A stretch of DNA of 64,000 nt from Toxotes chatareus (Eukaryota; Chordata; Actinopteri; Toxotidae): NCBI GenBank assembly GCA_016801885.1, contig CM028886.1, forward strand, positions 3,482,501 through 3,546,500, in the 5' to 3' direction. The notes below the pieces were generated by a model. The model was not told the DNA's origin. It did not search any database and saw nothing but the letters and a program-made list of their open reading frames with translations. Positions 48,101-51,370 of this stretch are shown piece by piece. Every line of letters begins with the position of its first letter. Position 1 is the first letter of the stretch. The translations under genes were made by a program, and so were the position numbers.

Positions 48101-48847
48101 CAGCCAACTGACTGTATTTCTTAACTGAGGAGTCTGGTGAGAATCTGTTCTGTTCCACAAATTTCTGAAAAGACCAAAACGCTCAAGGACCTGATCCTTC
48201 TAACAAACGTCTGTGTGTCCAAAGCCTGATGAAGCTTATTCCTCTGCTGCACGTTACACTGAGGGACACCGGTTACAGTTCCATCACAAGTTTTGCACAA
48301 ATTTTGTATTATCCACAGCTGAAAATAGTCCCCACAAAAGCACTACTTACTGCTGTTTGATAATGTTTTAGGGAATTCTGTAGAAATGTATTTATCTGTG
48401 ACCAGTTTTTAAAGATTTACATCTTCAGTGGGAACGAATGGACTAACATTAACAGACTAAGTTTTGGTCTTTTCATGAGATATGATATGAAACATCTCAT
48501 GAAACAATTAAATGTAACTGAGAGACAGTGATTTATCTACAGAAAATTACTGCTCTACTTTCTACTCCAGTTTTCATTAGGTCACTGTCTCATGTGATGT
48601 GGACCTTTCCACCCACATTTTGTCTTTCATAATTACAACCACATTCACCCAAAACATATGTGATTGTGTGATTAATGTGGTAGTTTATGGTCAGGGTAGT
48701 TTATTTGAGAATGTTTAAAGTTCCTCCTCTGACTCTGTTTTAATCTTTTCTCACAGCAAAAAGCCAAAGAGACCTCAGAGACAGAGGCAGCAAAACAACC
48801 GACTAAAACCTCTGACTCTCGCCTACGACGGGGACACGGACATGTAG
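5532..48847 (+). CDS. thsd7a: THSD7A, C-terminal part (20 exons, partial at 5' end)
   Basis: THSD7A is a single-pass type I membrane protein with a large extracellular region of alternating thrombospondin type-1 repeats, expressed in endothelium, neurons and podocytes. The CDS joins 5532-5647, 6806-6941, 7171-7274, 9515-9709, 11006-11272, 18141-18319, 18969-18974, 19466-19599, 20218-20371, 21851-21992, 26022-26137, 26736-26853, 29679-29824, 32264-32438, 38451-38624, 41366-41464, 42265-42347, 43682-43895, 45935-46022 and 48757-48847. The sum is 2,737 nt: one base finishing a codon, 911 codons and TAG. The first half of the protein (signal peptide and N-terminal repeats) lies upstream of the window. 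I assign THSD7A rather than THSD7B from remembered human sequence: the GYIEEACIIPCPSDC and KYNAQPVGNWSDC stretches and the KPLTLAYDGDTDM end fit 7A. Many WxxW C-mannosylation motifs and N-glycosylation sequons are present. Confidence 0.95.
5648..6805 (+). other. thsd7a: Intron
   Basis: 1.16-kb phase-1 intron. Apart from a short A-run just after the donor (5657-5669) and a small direct repeat of GTGTCA/GTCAGT near 5868-5885, I see nothing recognisable. Confidence 0.85.
6806..6941 (+). CDS. thsd7a: THSD7A exon b
   Basis: Acceptor TTCAG, donor GTAAAG; phase 1 in, phase 2 out. It encodes AGNAVKRKQSRKRLIIQLPS, then NGGQDCPEVLEEERDCEVPKVCPGF: the second half of a TSP1 module, with the conserved R-x-R strand, the NGG turn and the last three cysteines. 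The basic stretch KRKQSRKR resembles the heparin-contacting surface of TSP1 repeats; that role is inference. Confidence 0.94.
7171..7274 (+). CDS. thsd7a: THSD7A exon c
   Basis: Acceptor TTCCAG, donor GTATAG; phase 2 in, phase 1 out. It encodes (R)WKTHKWRKCQLVPW, then FLRQDSPGAQETCGPGLQTR. This is the N-terminal half of a second-class TSP1 module (WxxxxWxxC, then ETCGPG, then QTR). The WKTHKWR start and DSPGAQE are nearly identical to human THSD7A as I remember it. Confidence 0.95.
8375..8394. repeat. (AC)10 microsatellite
   Basis: Ten uninterrupted AC units, preceded by a CT-rich stretch (8355-8374). Confidence 0.97.
9080..9180. repeat. Dispersed teleost repeat fragment
   Basis: The segment with GTTAGCTTAGCTTAGCATAA followed by AGGCTGGAAGCATGGGGAAA resembles a very common interspersed sequence of percomorph genomes. 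It is recognised from memory only and the family is not named. Boundaries are approximate. Confidence 0.55.
9515..9709 (+). CDS. thsd7a: THSD7A exon d
   Basis: Acceptor TTCCAG, donor GTGAGA; phase 1 in, phase 1 out. It encodes AVSCRQLDGTQADISECLKF, a spacer AKAMPAITQRCQLPC, then QDDCQLTNWSKFSSCTADC and VGVRTRKRALIG. It completes one module (cysteines C3-C6, including C5 in TQRC) and starts the next at DDCQLTNWSKFSSC. The spacing matches human. Confidence 0.95.
9710..11005 (+). other. thsd7a: Intron
   Basis: 1.3-kb phase-1 intron. An A17 run lies at 10579-10595, possibly an old retroposon tail, although no body is recognisable. Nothing else seen. Confidence 0.8.
11006..11272 (+). CDS. thsd7a: THSD7A exon e (longest exon here)
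   Basis: Acceptor TTTAG, donor GTGAGT; phase 1 in and out. It encodes GRSKKKDKCKNTQMYPLSET, then QYCPCDKYNAQPVGNWSDC, ILPEGGRVESILGMKVQGD, IKECGQGYRYQAMVCYDQDN and RLVETSRCNSHG. It closes one module at CPC and carries most of the next: GNWSDC contains an N-glycosylation sequon (NWS), followed by KECGQG and the MVC and RC cysteines. One of the most conserved parts of the protein. Confidence 0.96.
12567..12676. repeat. (TG)n microsatellite, two tracts
   Basis: A tract at 12567-12585 and an uninterrupted (TG)25 at 12627-12676, separated by about 40 bp of unique sequence. Confidence 0.95.
15432..15465. repeat. (GT)17 microsatellite
   Basis: Uninterrupted GT units with a slightly imperfect GT extension on the left (15424-15431). 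Confidence 0.95.
15690..16177 (-). mobile_element. Internally deleted Tc1-like transposon
   Basis: The ends CAGTGCATTC (left) and GAGTGCACTG (right) are the terminal inverted repeats of a fish Tc1-like DNA transposon. The repeats extend inward with degenerate similarity for about 90 bp, including CTTTTTCCACATTTTATTAC on the left and its inverted counterpart on the right. Only the transposase C-terminus lies between them, on the minus strand. About two thirds of a full-length (about 1.6-kb) element is missing, so it cannot be autonomous. TA dinucleotides lie at or near both ends, as expected for a TA target duplication. Confidence 0.85.
15838..16062 (-). pseudogene. Tc1-like transposase, C-terminal remnant
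   Basis: Minus-strand translation reads QSQSPDLNPIEHFWRDLEMA, then HRRSPSNLTELERICREEWQ and KIPKSECAKFVASHPRRLEA, which is the C-terminus of Tc1-family transposases. NPIEHFW carries the last acidic residue (E) of the DDE triad. The paired-like DNA-binding domain and the two catalytic Asp residues are gone, so this is a fossil. The frame is open to the former stop region near 15838. Confidence 0.88.
18141..18319 (+). CDS. thsd7a: THSD7A exon f (TSP1 repeat with WSNWSRC)
   Basis: Acceptor CTTACAG, donor GTAAAG; phase 1 in, phase 0 out. It encodes GYIEEACIIPCPSDCKLSEW, SNWSRCSKSCGSGVKVRSKW and LREKPYNGGRPCPKLDHINQ. This is a nearly complete class-1 TSP1 module: WSNWSRC (C-mannosylation motif), CGSGVKVRSK and the NGGRPC turn. 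The final two cysteines are supplied by downstream exons. Practically identical to the human sequence as remembered. Confidence 0.97.
18320..18968 (+). other. thsd7a: Intron before the microexon
   Basis: 649-bp phase-0 intron. It has an (AG)n tract at 18496-18518 and a short GT tract at 18785-18798. It ends in a purine-interrupted tract and TGCTACAG, a weak acceptor context with a TGC close to the splice site. Confidence 0.75.
18496..18518. repeat. (AG)n microsatellite
   Basis: Eleven AG units upstream of the microexon, in its preceding intron. Confidence 0.93.
18969..18974 (+). CDS. thsd7a: THSD7A 6-nt microexon (Ala-Gln)
   Basis: GCCCAG, framed by the acceptor TGCTACAG and the strong donor GTAAGA. 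It is phase 0 on both sides and adds Ala-Gln between DHINQ and VYEVVPC. Human THSD7A, as I remember it, reads NQAQVYEVVPC at the same place, so the six bases account exactly for two residues that neither neighbouring exon can supply. The insertion falls between C4 and C5 of a TSP1 repeat. Standard gene finders would skip it, and the frame stays open either way, so skipping would be silent. The UGC just upstream of the acceptor and the weak polypyrimidine tract resemble SRRM4-regulated neural microexons (inference). Confidence 0.85.
18975..19465 (+). other. thsd7a: Intron after the microexon
   Basis: 491-bp phase-0 intron with a T-rich stretch at 19309-19325 and no recognisable element. Confidence 0.8.
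19466..19599 (+). CDS. thsd7a: THSD7A exon g
   Basis: Acceptor CCTCAG, donor GTATCT; phase 0 in, phase 2 out. It encodes VYEVVPCQSDCNQYVWVAEP, then WSVWKVSNVDLKENCGEGVQ and TRKV. It closes the previous module (VVPC) and opens the next. The position that is Cys in every sister module (WSxC) is here TGG, Trp (WSVW, at about 19532-19537). See the finding on paired cysteine loss with the next exon. Confidence 0.95.
19600..20217 (+). other. thsd7a: Intron
   Basis: 618-bp phase-2 intron, AT-rich, with no recognisable element. Confidence 0.85.
20218..20371 (+). CDS. thsd7a: THSD7A exon h
   Basis: Acceptor CCCACAG, donor GTGAGT; phase 2 in, phase 0 out. It encodes (R)CMLNTIDGPSESVEDYLC, then DPEEMPLGARESRLPCPEDC and VLNDWGPWSRCSL. 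It supplies C3, C4 and C6 of the module begun in the previous exon. The C5 position is Ser (RESRLPC, where the sister modules have xxCxxPC or xxCxxEC). The next module starts at EDCVLNDWGPWSRC, which carries a WxxW motif. Confidence 0.95.
20372..21850 (+). other. thsd7a: Intron with (AC)n
   Basis: 1.48-kb phase-0 intron. (AC)n at 20756-20782. Nothing else is recognisable; the open frames at 21181-21544 overlap on both strands and have no domain. Confidence 0.8.
20756..20782. repeat. (AC)13 microsatellite
   Basis: Uninterrupted AC units. A shorter CA tract follows at 20869-20880. Confidence 0.95.
21851..21992 (+). CDS. thsd7a: THSD7A exon i
   Basis: Acceptor TTTCAG, donor GTAAAG; phase 0 in, phase 1 out. 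It encodes PCTRTNSRVRTAYVLRSPSV, GRQCPDTADKEPCSLNLNC and FNYFYNIT. It ends one TSP1 module (PC, RQC, EPC, LNC) and leads into the next; NIT is an N-glycosylation sequon. It is less conserved than its neighbours, as expected for this variable repeat. Confidence 0.94.
21993..26021 (+). other. thsd7a: Intron with a long (TA)n tract
   Basis: 4.0-kb phase-1 intron. It contains an AACAAA-rich stretch (23738-23765) and (TA)36-T17 at 24037-24126. No transposon protein or exon was recognised. Confidence 0.8.
24037..24126. repeat. (TA)36 followed by T17
   Basis: An uninterrupted TA run at 24037-24109 directly abuts a T17 homopolymer (24110-24126). It is self-complementary, so cruciform extrusion and sequencing-length error are both possible. 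Confidence 0.97.
26022..26137 (+). CDS. thsd7a: THSD7A exon j
   Basis: Acceptor CCTCAG, donor GTGAGG; phase 1 in, phase 0 out. It encodes DWSTCQLSPNAVCGSGIKTR, then MLDCVRSDGKSVDIKFCEE. This is the first half of a class-2 TSP1 module with C1 (WSTC), C2 (AVCGSG), C3 and C4. Nearly identical to human as remembered. Confidence 0.96.
26138..26735 (+). other. thsd7a: Intron
   Basis: 598-bp phase-0 intron with no recognisable element. The long frames running out of the previous exon are read-through. Confidence 0.85.
26736..26853 (+). CDS. thsd7a: THSD7A exon k
   Basis: Acceptor GCTGCAG, donor GTAAGA; phase 0 in, phase 1 out. It encodes LNLEKKWQMNISCVVECPVN, then CQLSEWSSWSECSQTCGLE. It contributes C5 and C6 of the previous module (ISC, VEC), an NIS sequon, then a canonical WSSWSECSQTCG start of the next class-1 module. 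Confidence 0.96.
26854..29678 (+). other. thsd7a: Intron with poly-T
   Basis: 2.8-kb phase-1 intron. T26 at 28896-28921 and an A-run at 27271-27285. A G/T-rich segment (28590-28870) carries TGTGTG motifs. No exon or transposon protein is recognisable. Confidence 0.8.
28896..28921. repeat. Poly-T (T26)
   Basis: A homopolymer, possibly the reverse-oriented tail of an old retroposed sequence. No body was recognised. Confidence 0.9.
29679..29824 (+). CDS. thsd7a: THSD7A exon l
   Basis: Acceptor CTCCAG, donor GTAGGT; phase 1 in, phase 0 out. It encodes GKMWRQRSVVQSSQGDGRPC, PSQMEQWKPCPVRPC, then YRWQYSPWSECRVE. It completes a class-1 module (GDGRPC turn, KPC, RPC) and opens a class-2 module at YRWQYSPWSEC. 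Confidence 0.96.
29825..32263 (+). other. thsd7a: Intron carrying a LINE fragment
   Basis: 2.4-kb phase-0 intron. About 1.1 kb of it (30660-31790) is a degenerate non-LTR retrotransposon fragment on the minus strand. The rest is unremarkable. Confidence 0.8.
30660..31790 (-). mobile_element. Degenerate L2/Rex-type LINE reverse transcriptase fragment
   Basis: The minus-strand translation contains MEDAISSTLHTALTHLDNKD, LGLRTSACCWSLDFQTEKPQ and WCMDNNLVLNIDKTKEMIVN. These are landmark stretches of fish CR1/L2/Rex-like reverse transcriptases: the region before the YADD box, the LDFLTGRPQ-like stretch and the NN-LxLNxxKTKEMIVDF stretch. Between the second and third, the block carrying the catalytic YADD motif is absent, so the copy is dead. 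Upstream RT similarity continues with frame breaks to about 31790, and 3' similarity (FYPxAIRLLN-like and poorly conserved) to about 30690. Exact ends are uncertain. Confidence 0.75.
32264..32438 (+). CDS. thsd7a: THSD7A exon m
   Basis: Acceptor TGTCAG, donor GTAATA; phase 0 in, phase 1 out. It encodes SVVCGHGMRYRNLSCSVSDG, SSDDEGGLVDEELCSSLELA and IDGDKQIRLKEACTLPCP. It completes a class-2 module (VVCGHG, LSC, ELC, EAC, LPC) with an NLS sequon. An alternative AG two bases later (32265) would break the frame, so 32264 is chosen. Confidence 0.95.
33152..33172. repeat. Poly-T (T21)
   Basis: Homopolymer in an intron followed by AAATCCCCGG; origin unclear. Confidence 0.9.
34798..34849. repeat. 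(TAA)n imperfect microsatellite
   Basis: Two TAATAATAATAAT runs interrupted by two copies of a CCATAATAA-type insert, suggesting local duplication within the tract. Confidence 0.85.
35338..35405. repeat. Dispersed repeat fragment
   Basis: GCAGGGGTCTCAAATTCAAA followed by TCACCTGGGTCCCACTTAC resembles a common teleost interspersed repeat. Recognised from memory only; boundaries are uncertain. Confidence 0.4.
37095..37114. repeat. (AC)10 microsatellite
   Basis: AC run preceded by about 25 bp of ACAT/ACAC mixture. Confidence 0.9.
37600..37900. repeat. Dispersed teleost repeat fragment
   Basis: The segment with TTTCCACAGCAGAAGGGCCC, CACCTTTTAGTCTTAAACTC and CCTGCCTGAGGATCTGAGG resembles a widespread fish retroposon-like repeat. 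Recognised from memory. The copy is degenerate and its edges are not defined. Confidence 0.5.
38049..38310. mobile_element. Degenerate foldback/MITE-like repeat
   Basis: The left edge AGAGCTGCAACTAACAGTTG and the right edge CAACTAATCATTGAAGCTCT form degenerate terminal inverted repeats. The interior is full of ATTAATC/GATTAAT motifs (TTTGATTAATTATTTGATTA; CAGATTAATCGACTGTCAAA). This matches a very common fish repeat with a GCTGCAACTAAC edge. A second, partial copy of the same family lies at 47221-47410. Confidence 0.65.
38451..38624 (+). CDS. thsd7a: THSD7A exon n
   Basis: Acceptor GCTGCAG, donor GTGAGT; phase 1 in and out. It encodes GECYLMEWSDWSSCVSICVK, GAGVDFGSVQVRSRAVLAQE and PENLQLCPDQAWESQPCT. 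A class-1 module with WSDWSSC (C-mannosylation motif), a VRSR strand and the LC and PC cysteines. The extended loop between the ICVKGAG and VRSR segments is also present in human. Confidence 0.95.
38625..41365 (+). other. thsd7a: Intron with a G-rich segment
   Basis: 2.7-kb phase-1 intron. A strongly G-rich + strand segment at 39444-39546 could form G-quadruplexes. A dispersed-repeat-like remnant (TGTCCTTGAGCAAGAAATTG at about 40607) is a possible fish retroposon fragment. No exon seen. Confidence 0.75.
39444..39546 (+). other. G-rich, potential G-quadruplex tract
   Basis: GGGGGTAGGGGGTGGGGGGGG-type runs at 39445-39465, followed by GCGGGGGTGGTGGCGGGGGA (39498-39517) and GAGGGAGGA-type runs. 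There are enough closely spaced G3+ runs on the transcribed-sense strand for an intronic RNA or DNA quadruplex. Structure not tested. Confidence 0.6.
41366..41464 (+). CDS. thsd7a: THSD7A exon o
   Basis: Acceptor CTTACAG, donor GTAAGG; phase 1 in and out. It encodes GGECYEYKWFSSVRTNSTRP, then FIWCQRSDGLNVT. It closes the previous module at GGEC and starts the last, atypical repeat (YEYKW, WCQRSDGxNVTGG). Sequons NST and NVT. Confidence 0.95.
41465..42264 (+). other. thsd7a: Intron with a dispersed-repeat fragment
   Basis: 800-bp phase-1 intron. At about 41498-41640, CAGAGGTTCCCAAGCTCAGG with ACCCCACAAGAGGTCATAAA resembles a common teleost interspersed repeat (from memory). Nothing else seen. 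Confidence 0.7.
42265..42347 (+). CDS. thsd7a: THSD7A exon p
   Basis: Acceptor CCTCAG, donor GTAAGC; phase 1 in, phase 0 out. It encodes GGCPPMNPPLDNSSCDPPCL, then MPKSFCGE. End of the last TSP1-like module (SCDPPC), an NSS sequon, and the first Cys of the following EGF-like segment. Confidence 0.95.
42348..43681 (+). other. thsd7a: Intron
   Basis: 1.3-kb phase-0 intron. A fragment GTGAGCAAGACATTTAATCC near 43146 resembles a common fish retroposon tail (low confidence). Nothing else recognised. Confidence 0.75.
43682..43895 (+). CDS. thsd7a: THSD7A exon q (EGF-like and juxtamembrane stalk)
   Basis: Acceptor CCTGCAG, donor GTCAGA; phase 0 in, phase 1 out. It encodes AGICMCEEGFTEVLSSTGQL, DQCAPIPVLEIPTAGDKKGD, VKTSRAINPTLPSTIQPGRT and GRTWYLQPYGP. 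The C-x-C-x8+-C spacing with CEEGF is EGF-like. The rest is a Pro/Thr-rich stalk leading to the membrane; a basic pair lies at DKKGD. Confidence 0.95.
43896..45934 (+). other. thsd7a: Intron
   Basis: 2.0-kb phase-1 intron. It contains a perfect short hairpin GTTTGGG-GCA-CCCAAAC at 45425-45441, with a related GGGGTGCCCAAACTTTTGCA at about 45484-45503, as in some degenerate fish MITEs. No exon seen. Confidence 0.7.
45935..46022 (+). CDS. thsd7a: THSD7A exon r (transmembrane helix)
   Basis: Acceptor CCACAG, donor GTGAGT; phase 1 in, phase 2 out. It encodes DGKLKMWVYGVAAG, then AFVLLIFIVSMIYLA and the first two bases of Cys. The hydrophobic run WVYGVAAGAFVLLIFIVSMI is the single transmembrane segment. 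The small-residue motif GVAAGAF could favour helix packing. The following exon supplies a positively charged tail, fitting a type I topology with the C-terminus in the cytoplasm. Confidence 0.96.
46204..46348 (+). CDS. thsd7a: Probable alternative last coding exon of THSD7A (alternate cytoplasmic tail)
   Basis: Only 180 bp after the transmembrane exon, a strong pyrimidine tract (46150-46190) leads to a tandem acceptor GAGAGCAGCAG. Spliced in phase 2, it reads (C)SYCAKVHRSLKAQESD, then SNGTAVWMGQNAHEMVYTCP and NCQELAQNSSS, then TAA. The frame is GC-rich at third positions and unlike the surrounding AT-rich intron. AG at 46200, 46203 and 46206 all keep the frame; AG at 46198 would create an immediate TGA. 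The tail would replace KKPKRPQ...KPLTLAYDGDTDM. A GTAG|GTGAGG donor-like site at 46508 means it could also be a stop-containing cassette exon. I do not recognise the peptide; no canonical AATAAA follows closely. Probable, not proven. Confidence 0.6.
47221..47410. repeat. Dispersed repeat, partial second copy
   Basis: TTGATCAGTTAGTCGATCAA, TTTTAATCGTTTGAGTCATT and GGGTTTTGGACAAAACAAG match a common teleost repeat with GATTAAT-rich ends (same broad family as 38049-38310, opposite part). Identified from memory; degenerate. Confidence 0.6.
48757..48847 (+). CDS. thsd7a: THSD7A last coding exon (cytoplasmic tail)
   Basis: Acceptor CTCACAG; phase 2 in. It encodes (C)KKPKRPQRQRQQNNRL, then KPLTLAYDGDTDM and TAG at 48845-48847. 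A short basic tail followed by an acidic end; KPLTLAYDGD is shared with human THSD7A and THSD7B. The extreme C-terminus TDM does not fit a strong class I PDZ ligand. Confidence 0.97.
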
Positions 48848-50735
48848 TCCTCCAGGAGACGCTTCACCGAGCACTTCACCTATCATAGAAACCCACTTCA
48901 TCATGCCATTACAGTGAGGGACACGGATGTTTGCAGCGTGAATGGACACGTCCCAGAGCGGAGAAATTACAGAAAATCCTCTTAACAGAGACACTGGTGG
49001 AGTTTAACCATTGCAAGGAGAGCTCCATTCAGCCCCCCCTTCTGTTTTTTTTTTTTTTTTATCTTTTCTTTTGCAAGAGCCTTCGTGACCTCCGCCGTGT
49101 TCAACGAAATGCCTTTTTTTTCTTCGCCCCCTCCACGTCCACATCTCTGTAATAAAAAGACTTGTTTCAGAAGCAGGAAAGGCTGGGTGCAGAAGACAGA
49201 CCCAGCTCGCTTCCTTCTCTCTCTGAACATGGCAGCAGAAGCTCCAACTCTTCCCCCGCGCTTTTCTGCTTGTCCCTAAAAATGCTGAGTAGCTGGAGGC
49301 TTAGGATGCTCTGACGGTTTGTACGTTGCCAAAAGTCACCGCAGGGAAGAGGAGGAGGGAGAGGAAAATCTCCATAAAAAGGTTTGGATTCCTTTTTCTC
49401 AATCCTCAACTGGGTTTTGACTCAAATCTCTTTTACAGTCTTGAACAAAAGGGAGGCATTTCTTCTCTTCTTTCTTTCTTTTGCTTGATTCAGAGGCATA
49501 CAGGCCTGTGTTTGTGGGATAAACTGATCTGTGCGATGCTGATGGAGGAGTAGCCTGCAATCAGTTGTTCATGGAAACTACTGCCTACCTGCCTCCACCC
49601 CTGCTTTGTTTCAGGCGCTACATTGCACTATATTAGTGCAGCATGATATGCACATGTGACTTCTACCTTCTATTGCCATAAAACACTGCCTCTTCCACAG
49701 ACACAACCATACAGCGGAGGATCAGCTAAGGTCAACACGAGAACATTCAACGGAAAGCCAACAGGAAAAGATGCTTAGATGTGTCACATTCTGCGAAACA
49801 GGTGTGAATCTCAAGTAAATATATGTATAGATTTTATTTCTCACAACTGATTTTTTGGTTGTAGTAAAGTACCTTTTGTGGTTTGTAGATTTCGTCTGGT
49901 GTTATCACTGTATTTCTGCCCAGATGCAATTAAAGATTTAACTATGACATCAGCAGGTGACTTCTATCGACAAATCGCCTGCTCTAAAGCTCTTTGTAAC
50001 CATAAAAATCCAGATTAAATTCAAATTCTTTACTTTTGTACCTGCAGGTTAACATTGTGGAAAAGATGAAATGTTGCAGTGAGTAAAGAAAAAGAAAGAT
50101 CAATAAATTCAAACCATTCACATCACACAAATGTCATTTCTGCCTTACTGACAAGAACTAAATACTAACAGTCCTGTAATACAGTTTTTAATACTTACAT
50201 TATACACTGCAGTACATATAAACAGTAAGACAGACTACATTTACTTTTCTTTTGGGGAAAGTATTATGAGTTTTTAACTTTTTCATATAGTAACCGTATC
50301 ATAGGTCCTTTTTCAGCCATAATACACAAGGTGAAATATAATTAAAAAAAATATCTGTGCAAACAAAAAGTATACAACTTATTAATAACAAGAGAACATG
50401 CTTCTGCTGAGTTCAACGTAAAAGCAAAACTGGTGTGGAGAATGTTTACTTTTTTTGTTGTGGGATTTGTAAATAAGCGATTTTTTTATTTTTTTGGAAA
50501 AAAAAAATCAAAGTATGTGTACATTTATTTTGTATTGCACAGAAAATGTTTAGTTTGACTATTGCAAAGTGGGTGTATGATATTGCTGATTGTTGTTATC
50601 ATGATGCAAGTTGTATGTTGTGAAAAAAAGGAAAGAAAAAAGAAGCAGAAAAAGACGCAGGCTCAGCTGTTTTGTACAGGTTGTTTATATGTATGGGAAG
50701 AATTACTGAAAATAAATGAGGACACGGTTGTAAAC
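48848..50735 (+). other. thsd7a: THSD7A 3' UTR
   Basis: No further coding potential; AT-rich with conserved-looking stretches. Candidate polyadenylation signals: AATAAA at 49151-49156, ATTAAA at 49929-49934, AATAAA at 50102-50107 and AATAAA at 50711-50716. The last is taken as the main end because the ordinary 3' UTR sequence stops there, just before the satellite. A Pumilio-type TGTAAATA lies at 50468-50475. The cleavage position (about 50735) is estimated. Confidence 0.75.
50711..50716 (+). terminator. thsd7a: Distal polyadenylation signal AATAAA
   Basis: Canonical hexamer followed within 30 bp by GT-rich GGTTGTAAACAC. It is the last signal before the satellite array. Confidence 0.65.
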
Positions 50736-50780
50736 ACACAATGGTAAAGTTATTGAGCCTAAATCATGTTTGTCTGTATC

Positions 50781-51370
50781 TACTGTATATTATGATATTT
50801 TTTTAATACATTTTGAAGCCATACTAAAGTATGACTTTTTTGGCCGATTTTGAAGCCTTACTATACTATGACGTTTTTTATGACATTTTGAGACCATACT
50901 AAAGTATGACTTTTTTTGGCCGATTTTGAAGCCTTACTATACTATGACGTTTTTTATGACATTTTGAGACCATACTAAAGTATGATTTTTTTGGCGGATT
51001 TTGAAGCCTTGCTGTACTAGGACGGTTTTTTTGGCATATTTTGAGGCTGTTCTAAATTATGACTTTTTTGACGTATATTGAAGCCTTACGATACTATGAT
51101 GTTTTTTATGGCATTTTGAGAACTTACTAAAATGTGACTTTTTTTTTTCCTATTTTGAGGCCATACTAAAGTATGATTTTTTTGGCTGATTTTGAAGCCT
51201 TACTATACTATGACAATTTTTGGGAAATTTTGAAGCCATACTAAAATATGATTTTTTGGCGGATTTTGAAGCCTTACTAATGACATTTTGAGGTCTTACT
51301 AAAATGTGACTTTTTTGGCATTTGATGTTTTATATGACATTTTGAGGTGAAAAAAATGTTTGACTTTTTT
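50781..51370. repeat. Divergent edge of the satellite, half-unit structure visible
   Basis: At this edge the monomer clearly splits into two related ~38-bp half-units: one with CATACTAAAGTATGACTTTT and GGCCGATTTTGAAG, the other with CTTACTATACTATGACGTTT and TATGACATTTTGAG. Copies are more diverged and irregular than inside the array (e.g. ATATTATGATATTTTTTTAA at 50787). Confidence 0.85.

Larger units (their letters stand above)
46023..48756 (+). other. thsd7a: Intron containing a probable alternative exon
   Basis: 2.7-kb phase-2 intron between the transmembrane exon and the tail exon. It holds a probable alternative terminal exon (from about 46204) and a degenerate dispersed repeat at 47221-47410. 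The remainder is AT-rich without recognisable elements. Confidence 0.75.
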
